Below are positions 1 through 10,092 of a DNA stretch of 64,000 nucleotides, piece by piece. Every line of letters starts with the position of its first letter. Positions within the stretch are counted from its first letter, which is position 1. This DNA is from Paenibacillus maysiensis (GTDB lineage: Bacteria; Bacillota; Bacilli; Paenibacillales; Paenibacillaceae): positions 1 through 64,000 of the forward strand of contig NZ_ASRY01000271.1 of the NCBI RefSeq assembly GCF_000520815.1, written 5' to 3'. A program made the position numbers and the translations under genes. The notes beneath the pieces were generated by a model, which saw only the letters and a program-made list of their open reading frames with translations, searched no databases and had not been told where the DNA came from.

Positions 1-383
1 TGCCGTTGAAACCGTCGGCAGCCGGTACGTCTGCGGTGCCAGCGGTCCCGCCCGTTTCGACGACTCGCCCGGCCACGGGCACTACGCCGCACGCCACGGA
101 AGCTGCTCCCGGCGGACAAGCCTCGGCTCCACGTAGTCCGGAGCCGACAGCCCGTCAACGGGTGTTTGTCAAAATCACCCGCCAGGCCGAGGAGGACGCC
201 AGCTTGCTAGTCAGCCTCAAGGCGCTGCTACAGGAGCATCCCGGTGCATTGCCTACCGTACTTTTTTATGAGAGCAGCCAGCGTTTGCTGGCGTTGAGTG
301 ATGCCTACAGTATCAAGCCTTCGCCTCAGCTTTTTGACCGGATGGAGTCGATGCTGGGGGCAGGCACAGTGAAAGTCAAATAA
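1..383 (+). CDS. dnaE: DNA polymerase III alpha subunit DnaE, C-terminal end (partial)
   Basis: Only the last ~127 codons are in the window; the reading frame is open from base 3. The final ~75 residues (from RVFVKIT to the end) resemble the small C-terminal domain of Firmicute DnaE, the replicative/error-prone polymerase of the replisome. They are preceded by an unusual Pro/Ala/Thr/Gly-rich linker of about 50 residues. Position agrees with Bacillus, where dnaE lies directly upstream of accD-accA-pyk. The assignment rests on the tail and on synteny, because the catalytic PHP and palm domains are outside the window. Confidence 0.7.
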   Translation, partial: PLKPSAAGTSAVPAVPPVSTTRPATGTTPHATEAAPGGQASAPRSPEPTARQRVFVKITRQAEEDASLLVSLKALLQEHPGALPTVLFYESSQRLLALSDAYSIKPSPQLFDRMESMLGAGTVKVK

Positions 384-511
384 TGAACATTTCCCTCTCC
401 TCCCGCATACACTTGGAACACTGGCGGAACAGGAACACCAGCACTTATCCAGCATCATGAGGTTCCGCAAGGTGGAAGACAGAACTGTATAGTGAAGGCG
501 GGAGGGAAATC

Positions 512-1009
512 ATGTCCTATGAATACACAGAATCCTTGTTAATTCGCAGAGGCATTAGTATTGAGTCCATAGCGGACATTGTTTTTCAGCTTCAGCTAAA
601 ATATTACCCCCAGTTGACCATTGAAGAATGTGTAGACAGCGTAAAGGCAGTTTTGCAGAAGCGAGAAGTGCAATATACGCTATTCACGGGGATTGCGCTG
701 GATGAACTGGCCGAAAAAAAACTTCTTCCCCAGCCGCTGCAAGCCATTATGGAGGCAGATGAGCCCCTGTACGGGGTGGACGAGACACTGGCCCTCGGGA
801 TTACGAGCGTCTATGGTATGATTGGCTTGACCAGCTTCGGCTATCTGGATAAAGAAAAGACGGGAATCATTGAACAGCTAAACCATAAAGGCAGCGGTAT
901 TCATGTATTTCTGGACGATCTGGTCGCCGGACTGGCTGCTGCCGCTTCTTCGCGCATTGCTCATCGCAGCCTGCATGCCAAGCAATACCCTTCGTCATTG
1001 GACACTTGA
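512..1009 (+). CDS. pgpA: Phosphatidylglycerophosphatase A family protein (YutG-like)
   Basis: The 165-residue product matches the YutG/PgpA family, soluble or membrane-associated phosphatases that may dephosphorylate phosphatidylglycerophosphate in phospholipid synthesis. Visible family features are the GVDETLALGITSVYGMIG stretch near residues 89-106 and the HVFLDDLVAGLAAAASSRI helix at about 131-149. The start is ATG after a GGAGGG Shine-Dalgarno. It is a single gene between dnaE and accD with its own terminator just downstream. Substrate specificity is inferred from the family only. Confidence 0.8.
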   Translation: MSYEYTESLLIRRGISIESIADIVFQLQLKYYPQLTIEECVDSVKAVLQKREVQYTLFTGIALDELAEKKLLPQPLQAIMEADEPLYGVDETLALGITSVYGMIGLTSFGYLDKEKTGIIEQLNHKGSGIHVFLDDLVAGLAAAASSRIAHRSLHAKQYPSSLDT

Positions 1010-1041
1010 TTTACCTGTTCAAACAGAGTCAATGATTTTCT

Positions 1042-1082
1042 GGGCCCTCTGACCGATCTTGACCGAGCAGGAGGGCTTTTGT
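1042..1082 (+). terminator. Rho-independent terminator after the PgpA-like gene
   Basis: A GC-rich inverted repeat (GCCCTC / GAGGGC plus flanking pairs) is followed by TTTTG, 30-70 bases after the stop codon. Confidence 0.7.
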
Positions 1083-1162
1083 TGCGGGAAAAAAGTAAGG
1101 TATGTTATCATGAGTCTATTATATGGGCTCAAAACTTGAGGCTTAGGGGGTAGAAACAAGGC

Positions 1163-1351
1163 ATGTGGACGGTGATCTATATAGCACCGACGGCCAGACT
1201 GGCTGACATGATTAAGCTCAAACTGTCGGAAGAAGGTTTTATGGTGCAGGCCCGGGCCATCAGCGCGTCCAAGCAGCAGTTTGAGATACTTGTGCCTTCG
1301 GGTGAAGTCGAAGAAATACAGGAAGTGCTTAATTCGATTTTGCGCCCTTGA
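1163..1351 (+). CDS. Small conserved-looking hypothetical protein
   Basis: A 62-residue product beginning MWTVIYIAPTARLADMIKLK. It looks like a compact ferredoxin-like beta-alpha-beta fold: a hydrophobic first strand, an amphipathic helix, then strands around GFMVQARAI and FEILVPSGE. Proteins of this shape occur immediately upstream of accD in Paenibacillus-like genomes and are sometimes labelled glutamate decarboxylase without basis; no catalytic motif is visible. The ATG is preceded by AGGGGG at a reasonable distance. Function is unknown; it could be a small signal-binding (PII/DUF2007-like) domain. Confidence 0.6.
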   Translation: MWTVIYIAPTARLADMIKLKLSEEGFMVQARAISASKQQFEILVPSGEVEEIQEVLNSILRP

Positions 1352-1533
1352 GTCCGGAACGGCGGAAAGTGATACAGCAGCATGAATGGAACGAAGGATG
1401 CACGATTGGCGGTAATGTTTTGCAAAACAGGCGTTGACGTGTGTATAAACATAATGCTTAGAGGTGCCGCACAGACGGCAGAGGACCTTGTATCGGTTAC
1501 GGCTGACAAATAAACGGCTGGAGAGGTGTAGTT

Positions 1534-2427
1534 GTGTTTAAAGATTTATTCCAAAAGAAGCGTAAATACGCGACCATCCCTTCGGAACGGGCGCTGAGCG
1601 GCGATCAAGCGGACATGCCGGATCGTCCCAAACGGGAAATTCCCGAAGGTCTTATGACCAAATGCGGCAAGTGCGGGAGCATTCAATACAGTAAAGAGTT
1701 GGAAAAAAATCTGAAAGTGTGCCCGGTGTGCGGATATCATATGCGTCTTAACGCGATGGATCGTATCCGTATGGTGCTCGATGAAGATACATTTACAGAA
1801 TATGATGCCGATATGATTTCAGTTGATCCGCTAGATTTTCCAGGATATGCGAGCAAGCTGGAGCAGCAGACGCTGAAATCCGGTTTGCGAGAGGCTGTCA
1901 TTACGGGCGATGGGCTTATTCATGGGCATCCGACTATTGTTGCGGTGATGAGCTTTGACTTTTTCACTGGCAGCATGGGTTCGGTCGTCGGGGAGAAAAT
2001 TACCCGCGCCATTGAGCAGGCGATAGACAAGCGTCTTCCGCTTATTATTTTCTCCACATCTGGTGGGGCGCGTATGCAGGAAAGTATTTTGAGCCTGATG
2101 CAGATGGCCAAAACAAGTGCGGCTCTCGCTCGCATGGACGAGCAGGGATTGCTCTATATTTCCGTTATCACCGATCCGACTACAGGTGGAGTATCCGCCA
2201 GCTTTGCTACGCTTGGGGATATTAACATTGCGGAGCCTGGGGCAGTATTCGGTTTTGCCGGACGTATCGTGATCGAACAGACGATCAGACAGAAGCTACC
2301 GGACGATTTTCAAACCTCCGAATTTAATTTGCAGCACGGACAATTGGATATGGTTGTACATCGCAAGGAACTGCGCGATACACTTGGCCAACTGCTCGAT
2401 TTGCACAGCGCGAAAGAGGTGGAATAG
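1534..2427 (+). CDS. accD: Acetyl-CoA carboxylase, carboxyltransferase beta subunit
   Basis: AccD (297 residues) pairs with AccA to transfer the carboxyl group from carboxybiotin to acetyl-CoA, giving malonyl-CoA for fatty acid synthesis. It has the N-terminal zinc ribbon (CGKCG near residue 45 and CPVCG near 66) and the crotonase-type core with GGARMQES and the [20 protein letters not shown] region. The start is GTG with GGAGAGG upstream. The stop codon abuts the accA ATG with no spacing, so the two subunits are almost certainly translationally coupled. Confidence 0.95.
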   Translation: MFKDLFQKKRKYATIPSERALSGDQADMPDRPKREIPEGLMTKCGKCGSIQYSKELEKNLKVCPVCGYHMRLNAMDRIRMVLDEDTFTEYDADMISVDPLDFPGYASKLEQQTLKSGLREAVITGDGLIHGHPTIVAVMSFDFFTGSMGSVVGEKITRAIEQAIDKRLPLIIFSTSGGARMQESILSLMQMAKTSAALARMDEQGLLYISVITDPTTGGVSASFATLGDINIAEPGAVFGFAGRIVIEQTIRQKLPDDFQTSEFNLQHGQLDMVVHRKELRDTLGQLLDLHSAKEVE

Positions 2428-3411
2428 ATGGCTGGCGAATTGCCTTATGAAAAGCCCCTGATCGAGATGCGACAGAAGATCGATGAACTCAAGCAATTCG
2501 GACAGGATAAGCAAATTGATTTTACAGATGAAATTAACCGTCTGGAGGAACGTTATCTCCAGACGGAGGAAGAAATATACACAAACATTACAGCATCGCA
2601 AAAAATGCACGTGGCCCGTCATCATCAGCGACCGACATCGCTTGATCTGATCGAGCAGGTGTTTACGGACTTTATCGAATTGCACGGCGACCGCCTGTAT
2701 GGTGACGATCTGGCGGTCGTGGGTGGAATTGCCAAGCTGAATGGTATTCCGGTAACCGTCATTGGACAGCAACGTGGCAAGGATACGAAGGATAACATCG
2801 CGCGGTTTTTCGGGAGTGCGCACCCGGAGGGATTCCGTAAAGGCTTGCGTCTTATGCAGCAGGCTGACAAATTCAAACGTCCTATTATTACATTTATTGA
2901 TACGAAGGGCGCTTATCCGGGTAATACAGCAGAGGAGAGAGGTCAATCGGAAGCGATTGCCCGCAATTTGCGGGAGATGGCCAAGCTTTCGGTGCCTGTT
3001 ATTTGTGTGGTCATCGGCGAGGGTGGAAGCGGCGGTGCACTTGCGTTTGCCGTCGGCAACCGTGTGCTGATGCTGGAGCATGCCATCTACTCGGCCATTT
3101 CTCCAAACGGAGCGGCCTCGATTCTGTGGAAGGATGCTTCCAAGGCGGATCAGGCTGCCGAGGCCATGAAGATTACGGCGAATGACCTCCTGCGCATGGA
3201 GGTCATCGAGGATATCGTGCCGGAGCCGAAGGGGGGCGCGCATCGTAACTATGAAGTAACCGCTGCTGCTATCAAGGAGTCGCTGGAACGCCATTTGGCC
3301 GACCTTTTGAATATGAACTGCGACGAATTGAGGGAAGATCGGTATCAAAAGTTCCGAAAAATAGGCCAATATACCTTTTTGAAAACTGCGGAACCAGATC
3401 CTATGTTGTAA
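2428..3411 (+). CDS. accA: Acetyl-CoA carboxylase, carboxyltransferase alpha subunit
   Basis: AccA (327 residues) is the partner carboxyltransferase subunit that binds carboxybiotin. Diagnostic stretches are [31 protein letters not shown] and the oxyanion-type [12 protein letters not shown], followed by [20 protein letters not shown]. The length is normal for Gram-positive AccA. It starts on the base after the accD stop. Unlike Bacillus subtilis, no pfkA lies between accA and pyk. Confidence 0.96.
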   Translation: MAGELPYEKPLIEMRQKIDELKQFGQDKQIDFTDEINRLEERYLQTEEEIYTNITASQKMHVARHHQRPTSLDLIEQVFTDFIELHGDRLYGDDLAVVGGIAKLNGIPVTVIGQQRGKDTKDNIARFFGSAHPEGFRKGLRLMQQADKFKRPIITFIDTKGAYPGNTAEERGQSEAIARNLREMAKLSVPVICVVIGEGGSGGALAFAVGNRVLMLEHAIYSAISPNGAASILWKDASKADQAAEAMKITANDLLRMEVIEDIVPEPKGGAHRNYEVTAAAIKESLERHLADLLNMNCDELREDRYQKFRKIGQYTFLKTAEPDPML

Positions 3412-3446
3412 TATCCTAGGAACGGGTAACGATAAATATGACGAAC

Positions 3447-3464
3447 TTCCTATACAAATAGGAA
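3447..3464 (+). promoter_or_regulatory. Short perfect inverted repeat in the accA-pyk gap
   Basis: TTCCTAT / ATAGGAA arms enclose a 4-base loop and are followed by an A-rich tract. It may be an operator or an mRNA hairpin upstream of pyk. It lacks a T-run on the + strand, so it is not a convincing terminator. Confidence 0.35.
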
Positions 3465-3534
3465 AAAGTGTAGTAGATTTAATTGTTGGAAAAAGATATA
3501 AAGTAGCACCTTTGAAAACGGAGGAAAAACCCAA

Positions 3535-4965
3535 ATGCGCAAAACTAAGATTGTATGTACCATCGGTCCTTCCAGTGAGTCACTGGAAAATGTGAAGAAA
3601 CTGATTTTGGCTGGTATGAACGTAGCCCGCCTGAATTTCTCTCACGGTGATTTCGAGGAGCATGGCAACCGGATCAAAAATATCCGCCAAGCTTGTAAGG
3701 AGCTTAACAAAAACGTTGCTATTTTGCTCGATACGAAGGGGCCGGAAATCCGGACAGGAAAGCTCGAAGTTGAACCTATTGAGCTTGTTCAGGACGAGTG
3801 TATTATGCTGACAACGGAAGAAATTCTCGGTACGAAAGATCGTATTTCCGTTACGTACCAGGATCTTCCCTCGGACGTGGAGCCCGGCTCCACCATTCTG
3901 ATCGACGATGGTCTGATCGGACTCACCGTTATTGGAGTATCAGGCAGTGAAATCAAATGTCGCATTGTCAATGGCGGAACGATCAAGAGCAAGAAAGGCG
4001 TTAATGTTCCCGGAGTGAACATTTCCTTGCCAGGCATTACAGAAAAGGATGCTAACGACATCACTTTCGGTATTGAGCAGGACGTTGACTTCATCGCAGC
4101 TTCTTTTGTTCGTAAAGCGAGTGATGTACTGGAAATTCGTGAATTGCTGGCGAAGCATAATGCAAGTCACATTCAAATCATTTCCAAAATCGAAAATCAG
4201 CAAGGTGTCGACAATTTGGACGAAATTTTGGAAGTTTCGGATGGTCTGATGGTTGCCCGTGGTGACCTCGGTGTTGAAATTCCTGCTGAAGAAGTGCCAT
4301 TGGCGCAAAAATTGATGATTACCAAGTGTAATGTAGCGGGCAAGCCTGTTATTACCGCAACACAAATGCTGGATTCCATGCAACGTAACCCGCGTCCGAC
4401 TCGTGCGGAAGCGAGTGACGTAGCGAATGCCATTTTTGACGGAACAGATGCCATTATGCTGTCCGGCGAAACAGCTGCGGGTAAATATCCGGTAGAATCT
4501 GTATTGACGATGTCACGTATTGCAGAGAAAGCAGAATCCGCTCTGAACTACCGCGATTTGTTCAAAAAACAAAGAACGGCTCAGGAAGTTAGTATTACGG
4601 AAGCAATCAGCCAATCCGTTTCTATTTCTGCGCTTGACCTGCATGCCAAAGCCATCCTGACGTCCACACAAAGCGGAACAACGGCGCGTATGATTTCCAA
4701 ATACCGTCCACAAGCTCCGATTATTGCTGTGACAACGCAGGAAAGAACAGTTCGCCGCTTGGCTCTGATCTGGGGGGTATATGCAGTACAAGGCAAACCT
4801 GTCGTGGACACGACGGACAAATTGATCGAAAACGCACTGGAAGGCGGTCGCAAATCCGGTCTCGTTAAAGAGGGCGATTTGGTTGTTATTACCGCAGGTA
4901 TACCGCTCGGTGCTTCTGGTTCTACAAACCTGATTAAAATTAGCTGTGTTCCTGCACAAGCGTAA
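3535..4965 (+). CDS. pyk: Pyruvate kinase
   Basis: Converts phosphoenolpyruvate and ADP to pyruvate and ATP, the last step of glycolysis. The 476-residue protein has the N-terminal [12 protein letters not shown] barrel start, [23 protein letters not shown], the catalytic lysine segment [25 protein letters not shown] and TATQMLDSM. It stops after the normal C-terminal allosteric domain and lacks the extra PEP-utiliser domain found in the ~585-residue enzymes of B. subtilis and Geobacillus. ATG follows GGAGG at good spacing; a strong terminator follows. Confidence 0.96.
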   Translation: MRKTKIVCTIGPSSESLENVKKLILAGMNVARLNFSHGDFEEHGNRIKNIRQACKELNKNVAILLDTKGPEIRTGKLEVEPIELVQDECIMLTTEEILGTKDRISVTYQDLPSDVEPGSTILIDDGLIGLTVIGVSGSEIKCRIVNGGTIKSKKGVNVPGVNISLPGITEKDANDITFGIEQDVDFIAASFVRKASDVLEIRELLAKHNASHIQIISKIENQQGVDNLDEILEVSDGLMVARGDLGVEIPAEEVPLAQKLMITKCNVAGKPVITATQMLDSMQRNPRPTRAEASDVANAIFDGTDAIMLSGETAAGKYPVESVLTMSRIAEKAESALNYRDLFKKQRTAQEVSITEAISQSVSISALDLHAKAILTSTQSGTTARMISKYRPQAPIIAVTTQERTVRRLALIWGVYAVQGKPVVDTTDKLIENALEGGRKSGLVKEGDLVVITAGIPLGASGSTNLIKISCVPAQA

Positions 4966-5020
4966 CTTTAGCTTGTTCGGAATAAAACAGACAGGCTTCA
5001 TCTTCTAGGTGCGGCAGAGA

Positions 5021-5059
5021 GAGCATTCAAGTCATTTATGACTTGGATGCTCTTTTTTT
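5021..5059 (+). terminator. Rho-independent terminator of pyk
   Basis: GAGCATTCAAGT pairs with ACTTGGATGCTC around a short loop, followed by seven T. It also separates pyk from the convergent lysR gene. Confidence 0.85.
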
Positions 5060-5066
5060 ATGCTCT

Positions 5067-5966
5067 CTAGCTTCTCTGATCCTCCAGACCTTCTATCCGT
5101 GTAAAATCCAGAAATGCCTGTTGGATCATGCTAAGTTTAGTATCGCGTGGATACAGTAAATTTATGTGATAACGCTCATTCTGCCCCTCAGCATGAGGCC
5201 AAGGAAGCCACTCTACCGACGGAACGTCACTACCTTCGTTACGAAGAACACCACAGGCAGGAAAGAAGGCAAGTGCTTCTCCGTCGCTTACCACCTGCTT
5301 TACCGCCTCCCATGAATTCATTTCCAGATGGGGCTTGACCAGCGAGGAATACGGATCTACAACAGATGTCCCGCTATATCTCACCCATGTATGCTTGTCC
5401 AGGATTTCAGCCCCCAAAACGTCCGTAGGCTTGGAGGTATGCTGCATAGACACAGACCTGATAACTCCAATCCGATCCGAAGCGACAGGCTCTACCACCG
5501 TATGCTCGGGAGGATGCCCTCCATCATCCAGAAAAGCAAAATCAATCTCTCCCTGTTTTAGCAGCTGTCTGATTTTATCCGGGGATTGAATCTCTAGCCG
5601 AATTTGGCATTCGGGATATTGTTGAGCAAATTTAGCAATTATAGAGGGGAGTACATACGTGCCGGAGATGGACTCGGCGCCTAAATGTAATTGTCCCTGC
5701 GACTGCTCTGCCAGTTCATTCACTGTTTGTCTTGCTTCTTGCTCCAGAGCAACCATCTGCTTGGCATAAGGCAGCAGCTTTTTCCCAGCTTCGGTTAGCA
5801 TAATCCTTCCTTGTTGGAGAGAGAATAGGGAGACTCCTAGTTCCTTTTCCAGACTTTTCATATGAAAGCTGACGGTAGGCTGTTTAATTTGCAATGCCTC
5901 GGCCACATCCGTCGCCTTGTGGAATTTGTCGATCATCATTAAAATACGCAATTTTAAAATATTCAT
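5067..5966 (-). CDS. LysR-family transcriptional regulator
   Basis: A 299-residue LTTR. The winged-helix N-terminus (residues 1-60) includes the recognition segment IKQPTVSFHMKSLEKELG and then TEAGKKLLPYA. The co-inducer domain starts around residue 90 (GQLHLGAESISGTYVLPSI). It is convergent with pyk and divergent from pstS. The target is unknown. LTTRs commonly regulate the divergent gene, but pstS has its own Pho-type promoter, so control of pstS by this protein is not implied. An imperfect ATAGAT/ATCTAT pair lies in its upstream region (about 6010-6050). Confidence 0.85.
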   Translation of the reverse strand: MNILKLRILMMIDKFHKATDVAEALQIKQPTVSFHMKSLEKELGVSLFSLQQGRIMLTEAGKKLLPYAKQMVALEQEARQTVNELAEQSQGQLHLGAESISGTYVLPSIIAKFAQQYPECQIRLEIQSPDKIRQLLKQGEIDFAFLDDGGHPPEHTVVEPVASDRIGVIRSVSMQHTSKPTDVLGAEILDKHTWVRYSGTSVVDPYSSLVKPHLEMNSWEAVKQVVSDGEALAFFPACGVLRNEGSDVPSVEWLPWPHAEGQNERYHINLLYPRDTKLSMIQQAFLDFTRIEGLEDQRS

Positions 5967-6056
5967 GGACTTGAACAGCTCTCCTTAAATGGCATTCATG
6001 TATAAAAATCAGCTATAGATTAATTATATACTAAAAAACAATTTATCTATCAATAT

Positions 6057-6110
6057 TTTATATTTCTTTTACAAAACCAAGTCGTTCGTCTAACATTCCA
6101 GGCCTACAAT
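6057..6110 (+). promoter_or_regulatory. PhoP-type promoter of pstS
   Basis: Hexamers at 6057 (TTTATA), 6068 (TTTACA), 6079 (degenerate) and 6090 (CTAACA) sit at exact 11-bp steps. The last ends nine bases before a TACAAT -10 box at 6105-6110. This is the geometry of Bacillus PhoP-activated promoters, which lack a good -35. The site is seen in sequence; regulation is inferred. Confidence 0.65.
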
Positions 6111-6172
6111 GTAAAAGTGTTGATGGTCATAAATAAAAAACCGTCACTTAAATAAGGGGAGGACAATAAAAA

Positions 6173-7096
6173 ATGTTGAAAAAATGGCCGTTCATTCTGA
6201 TGACTCTTACCATGGTATTTGCACTTGCAGCTTGTGGATCAGCTAACAATGCTGCACCACAAGGAGACGCTGCTACAGGAACAGACAATAAAGCAGCTAC
6301 TGAACTGACAGGTAACATTCTGGCTGTTGGCTCCACTGCACTTCAACCATTGGTAGAGCAAGCGGGACAAAAATTTATGGCTGTAGATAAATATAAAGGA
6401 ATTGCAGTTCAAGTGCAGGGCGGCGGTAGCGGTACTGGCTTGACTCAAGTTTCCGGCGGACAAGCGGATATCGGTAACTCCGATGTGTTTGCAAAAGAAA
6501 AACTGGAGAGCGGCGCAGATGAGCTGGTCGATCACCAAGTAGCTGTTGTAGCTATGTCAGCAGTAGCGAATTCTAAAGTTGGCGTAACAGATTTGAAGAA
6601 AGATCAATTGGTACAAATTTTCACAGGTAAAATCACCAACTGGAAACAAGTTGGCGGCGCAGATCAAAAAATCGTTATCGTAAACCGCCCAAGCAGCTCC
6701 GGTACTCGTGCCACATTTGAAAAATACGCTTTGGGACAAAAAACGGAAGATCTGCCGGGCTCCATTCAGGAAGATTCCTCCGGTACTGTGAAAAAGCTGA
6801 TTGCTGAAACACCGGGTGCTATTGGTTACCTCGCCCTGTCCTACATCGACAACACAGTAACAGCATTGAAATACGATGGTGTTGAAGCTAACGTGGAAAA
6901 TGTAGAGCAAGGTAAATATCCAGTATGGGCTTACGAGCATATGTACACCAAAGGTGAGCCAAAAGAGCATGTAAAAGCATTCCTGGATTACATTCTGTCT
7001 GATGAAATCCAAAAATCCGATGTCGTAGACCTGGGATACATCCCGGTATCAGGCATGCAAGTTAAACGCGATGCTGACGGTAACATTACGAAATAA
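6173..7096 (+). CDS. pstS: Phosphate ABC transporter substrate-binding lipoprotein
   Basis: PstS captures phosphate outside the membrane for the high-affinity PstSCAB importer. The 307-residue precursor has a lipoprotein signal (KKWPFIL, hydrophobic core, lipobox LAAC with Cys at about residue 21). Phosphate-binding family motifs are VGSTALQPL, GGGSGTGLTQV, ADIGNSDVF and NRPSSSGTR. SD is AAGGGGAGG. It is the first gene of pstSCAB and is preceded by a phased Pho promoter. A hairpin after the stop probably leaves pstS mRNA more abundant than the downstream genes, as is usual for binding proteins. Confidence 0.95.
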   Translation: MLKKWPFILMTLTMVFALAACGSANNAAPQGDAATGTDNKAATELTGNILAVGSTALQPLVEQAGQKFMAVDKYKGIAVQVQGGGSGTGLTQVSGGQADIGNSDVFAKEKLESGADELVDHQVAVVAMSAVANSKVGVTDLKKDQLVQIFTGKITNWKQVGGADQKIVIVNRPSSSGTRATFEKYALGQKTEDLPGSIQEDSSGTVKKLIAETPGAIGYLALSYIDNTVTALKYDGVEANVENVEQGKYPVWAYEHMYTKGEPKEHVKAFLDYILSDEIQKSDVVDLGYIPVSGMQVKRDADGNITK

Positions 7097-7151
7097 GGAG
7101 ATATACACCTCCTGTTCGGATGAAATGCAGCTAAATGCAAAGTTATATTCA

Positions 7152-7191
7152 CGGAGAAGAGGCGGACTAGCGTCCAGCCTCTATTCTTCCG
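7152..7191 (+). other. Intercistronic hairpin between pstS and pstC
   Basis: CGGA..GAGGC.GAC pairs with GTC..GCCTC..TCCG across 40 bases, with no T-run after it. It likely stabilises the pstS 3' end or partly attenuates read-through into pstC rather than terminating fully. Confidence 0.5.
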
Positions 7192-7207
7192 TTAAAGGAG
7201 TCACAGT

Positions 7208-8140
7208 ATGGAACCAATTGAAGGGAAGGCATACATGGAACAGAATAAACGATCCCGAGGTATGAAAGAAAGACATTACTGGGAAGAATGGACCGGCCGC
7301 ATATATACGTCGGTTTGTGTCGTTTTTTTGGTTGCAGTCATTGTCTCCATTGTATTTTTTGTCGCCTCCAAAGGTGTAGCTACATTTGCGGTGAATGGAG
7401 TCAGTCTGCGAGATTTTTTCTTCGGTACCCGATGGAGCCCGGATGGTGAACCCAAGTCCTTCGGAGCGCTTCCGTTCATTACCGGTTCTTTTGCCGTAAC
7501 AATTCTGGCGGCTTTAATCGCCAGCCCGCTCAGCTTGTGTGCGGCTTTGTTTATGACGGAAATCGTACCGAAATCCGGCAAACGTATCCTTCAGCCCGCG
7601 ATTGAATTGTTATCCGGTATTCCGTCTGTAGTATACGGCTTTGTCGGCTTGACCGTAATTGTTCCGTTGCTGCGGAACGTGTTCGGGGGACAAGGCATCG
7701 GGATTCTCGCGGGCTGTCTCGTCTTGTCTGTGATGATTTTGCCGACGATTACGAGTATTATGGCGGATGCATTGTCCTCCTTGCCGGGTGGTCTGCGTGA
7801 GTCTTCTTACGCTCTGGGCGCTACTCGCTGGCAGACGATTGCACGCGTCATTATACCGACGCTGCTGCCTGCTCTGTTAACAGGAATTATTCTCGGTATG
7901 GCTCGTGCCTTCGGAGAAGCGCTGGCTGTACAGATGGTGATCGGGAATGCTCCGCATATACCGCAATCCTTGCTGGAATCCGCTTCGACCTTGACCAGCG
8001 TAATCACACTTAGCATGGGCAATACAGCTATGGGCTCCGTTCATAACAATGCTCTCTGGAGCATGGCGCTTGTTCTCCTGCTCATGACATTCATCTTCGT
8101 GCTGCTGGTAAGGCTGCTTGAAAGGAGAAACCGGATTTGA
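7208..8140 (+). CDS. pstC: Phosphate ABC transporter permease PstC
   Basis: One of the two membrane permeases of the Pst phosphate importer. The 310-residue protein shows about six hydrophobic segments, starting at residue ~30, and the permease EAA-type loop (ESSYALGATRWQTIARVIIP near residues 197-216) that contacts PstB. The ATG at 7208 follows AAAGGAG. An in-frame ATG at 7235 is a less likely start. The stop TGA overlaps the pstA ATG by one base. Confidence 0.95.
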   Translation: MEPIEGKAYMEQNKRSRGMKERHYWEEWTGRIYTSVCVVFLVAVIVSIVFFVASKGVATFAVNGVSLRDFFFGTRWSPDGEPKSFGALPFITGSFAVTILAALIASPLSLCAALFMTEIVPKSGKRILQPAIELLSGIPSVVYGFVGLTVIVPLLRNVFGGQGIGILAGCLVLSVMILPTITSIMADALSSLPGGLRESSYALGATRWQTIARVIIPTLLPALLTGIILGMARAFGEALAVQMVIGNAPHIPQSLLESASTLTSVITLSMGNTAMGSVHNNALWSMALVLLLMTFIFVLLVRLLERRNRI

Positions 8141-9036
8141 TGAAGGCTAAAACGACCGACAAAATCGCTACATTTGTAATCTGTTTCTTCGCGCTGTTCA
8201 TTGTCGCACTTCTGGTGGGATTGCTGGGATTCATTTTGGCACGCGGAGTCAGTCACATTTCTTTTGACTTTTTGACCAGTGCTCCCCAGACGTTACGCGC
8301 AGGCGGAGGCATTGGCCCGCAATTATTTAACTCTGTATTTTTACTTATTTTAACCTTGATTATCACCATTCCGATTGGCTGGGGTGCGGGTATTTACATG
8401 GCGCAATATGCGAAGCCGGGGAAAATCACGGACTTTATACGACTTGTCGTCGAGGTATTGTCCTCATTTCCGTCCATTGTCATCGGTTTGTTCGGACTCC
8501 TACTTATCGTAAATACGTTTAATTTTGGCTTCTCCCTACTATCAGGGGCCTTGGCTTTAGCTGTATTCAATCTGCCACTGATGGTTCGGACGACAGAACA
8601 GGCTTTCCGGGCAGTACCCAAGGAGCAGAAGGAAGCCGGACTTGCGCTTGGATTGTCCAAGTGGAAAATCATTACCTCCATTTTGCTACCTGCTGCGCTG
8701 CCAAGCTTGATTACGGGTACGATTTTGGCCGCAGGCCGCATTTTCGGGGAAGCAGCCGCGTTGCTGTTTACAGCCGGGATGAGTACGCCGCCGCTTGATT
8801 TCACCGATTGGAACCCACTGCATGCCAGATCGCCCATTAATCCGATGCGTCCTGCCGAAACACTGGCTGTGCATATCTGGAAGGTTAACAGTGAAGGCAT
8901 CGCTCCTGATTCCAAGGATATTGCCGCAGGCGCTTCCGCGGTACTGGTGCTGCTCGTACTTGCCTTCAACCTGAGCGCAAGATGGTTCGGAAGAGTCGTC
9001 TATCGCCGCTTGACGGCTGCCAAACGGATGGATTAG
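8140..9036 (+). CDS. pstA: Phosphate ABC transporter permease PstA
   Basis: Second permease of the Pst importer, forming a heterodimer with PstC. It has about six transmembrane segments and the coupling loop [20 protein letters not shown]. The ATG at 8140 overlaps the pstC TGA (TGATG); a TTG one codon upstream is possible but unneeded. AAAGGAG lies about 12 bases upstream. The C-terminal part [18 protein letters not shown] is typical of the family. Confidence 0.94.
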   Translation: MKAKTTDKIATFVICFFALFIVALLVGLLGFILARGVSHISFDFLTSAPQTLRAGGGIGPQLFNSVFLLILTLIITIPIGWGAGIYMAQYAKPGKITDFIRLVVEVLSSFPSIVIGLFGLLLIVNTFNFGFSLLSGALALAVFNLPLMVRTTEQAFRAVPKEQKEAGLALGLSKWKIITSILLPAALPSLITGTILAAGRIFGEAAALLFTAGMSTPPLDFTDWNPLHARSPINPMRPAETLAVHIWKVNSEGIAPDSKDIAAGASAVLVLLVLAFNLSARWFGRVVYRRLTAAKRMD

Positions 9037-9052
9037 AAAGGGGATGGGAAAT

Positions 9053-9886
9053 ATGGAACAAGTGATTACGCGAACGGCAACACCTGCAGCACCCGTACAA
9101 TCTGCGCGCTCGGAACAACTGGCGGGGCAACCTCCGCAACCATTCAGTACCGAGGATTTGAGCATTTATTACGGCAGCTTTGAGGCCGTGAAAAAAGTAA
9201 ATCTGGCCTTTCCCGAGCAGACAGTGACCGCCCTGATCGGGCCTTCCGGTTGCGGTAAATCGACCTTTTTGCGCTCTCTCAACCGGATGAACGACGAGAT
9301 TGCGTCTTCCTCTACGACAGGGCACATCTGGATGGATGGACAGGATTTGACTGCACCGGGCACAGATGTGATCAAGCTGCGTCAGCAAATTGGCATGGTG
9401 TGGCAGCGGCCTAACCCTTTTTACAAATCCATTTATAATAACATCGCTTTCGGTCCCAAATACCGGGGTGTTCGTAAAAAGAAACAGCTTGATGAAATCG
9501 TCGAAAGCAGTCTGCGTAAAGCGGCACTATGGGATGAGGTCAAGGACCGTCTTCATGATTCCGCTCTTGCGTTGTCTGGTGGACAGCAGCAGCGGCTTTG
9601 TATTGCGCGCGCGCTATCCGTCCAACCGAAAATTTTGTTGCTTGACGAGCCGGCCTCCGCGCTGGACCCTGTATCTACAGGCAAGGTGGAGGAGCTGATT
9701 ACCGAGTTGAAAAAAGAGCTGCGCATCGTCATTGTGACGCACAATATGCAGCAGGCCGCACGGATTTCCGATTATACGGCATATTTTTATATCGGGAGTC
9801 TGGTCGAGCATGGCAAAACGAATGATATTTTCACTAATCCTGAAAATGAGCTGACCCAGCAGTACATTATGGGGCGGTTTGGGTAA
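9053..9886 (+). CDS. pstB: Phosphate ABC transporter ATPase PstB (copy 1)
   Basis: ATPase that drives PstCA. Walker [11 protein letters not shown]-loop in [11 protein letters not shown], signature [15 protein letters not shown], Walker [13 protein letters not shown] and H-loop VTHNMQQA are all present. It has a ~30-residue Ala/Pro/Thr-rich N-terminal extension absent from the second PstB at 23468-24226. The ATG at 9053 is nine bases after AAAGGGG. An in-frame ATG at 9044 touches the SD and is unlikely. This copy closes the pstSCAB1 operon and is followed by a terminator. Confidence 0.94.
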   Translation: MEQVITRTATPAAPVQSARSEQLAGQPPQPFSTEDLSIYYGSFEAVKKVNLAFPEQTVTALIGPSGCGKSTFLRSLNRMNDEIASSSTTGHIWMDGQDLTAPGTDVIKLRQQIGMVWQRPNPFYKSIYNNIAFGPKYRGVRKKKQLDEIVESSLRKAALWDEVKDRLHDSALALSGGQQQRLCIARALSVQPKILLLDEPASALDPVSTGKVEELITELKKELRIVIVTHNMQQAARISDYTAYFYIGSLVEHGKTNDIFTNPENELTQQYIMGRFG

Positions 9887-9926
9887 GCGAGACTGTTCGT
9901 CGGCTTACTTTATATGAGATAGGATA

Positions 9927-9966
9927 AATCCTCTTGCTAATCTAGTATTAGAAAGAGGATTTTTTA
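9927..9966 (+). terminator. Rho-independent terminator of pstSCAB1
   Basis: AATCCTCTT pairs with AAGAGGATT across a 17-base loop and runs into a T-tract. Confidence 0.75.
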
Positions 9967-10007
9967 TTAATTAAGTAAACTCTTTCATTTGTATATAATA
10001 AAATATA

Positions 10008-10036
10008 TTGATTATTTGGGTATATTTTCATATAAT
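10008..10036 (+). promoter_or_regulatory. Sigma-A promoter of the pectate lyase gene
   Basis: TTGATT, a 17-base spacer and TATAAT, ~57 bases upstream of the chosen ATG, in AT-rich DNA. Confidence 0.65.
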
Positions 10037-10092
10037 ATATGTGTTTAATAGTTTCTGAGGTACCTACAATCATATTAAAGGAGAGGTTTGGA

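Noticed and set aside
2296-3534. Long minus-strand open frame (412 codons) antisense to accA
   Set aside because: It is a mirror of the GC-biased accA codons, has no SD, no domain-like composition, and accA is certain.
10039-10092. Upstream start for the pectate lyase
   Set aside because: It would place 18 residues before the signal peptide, and the SD lies between the two ATGs.
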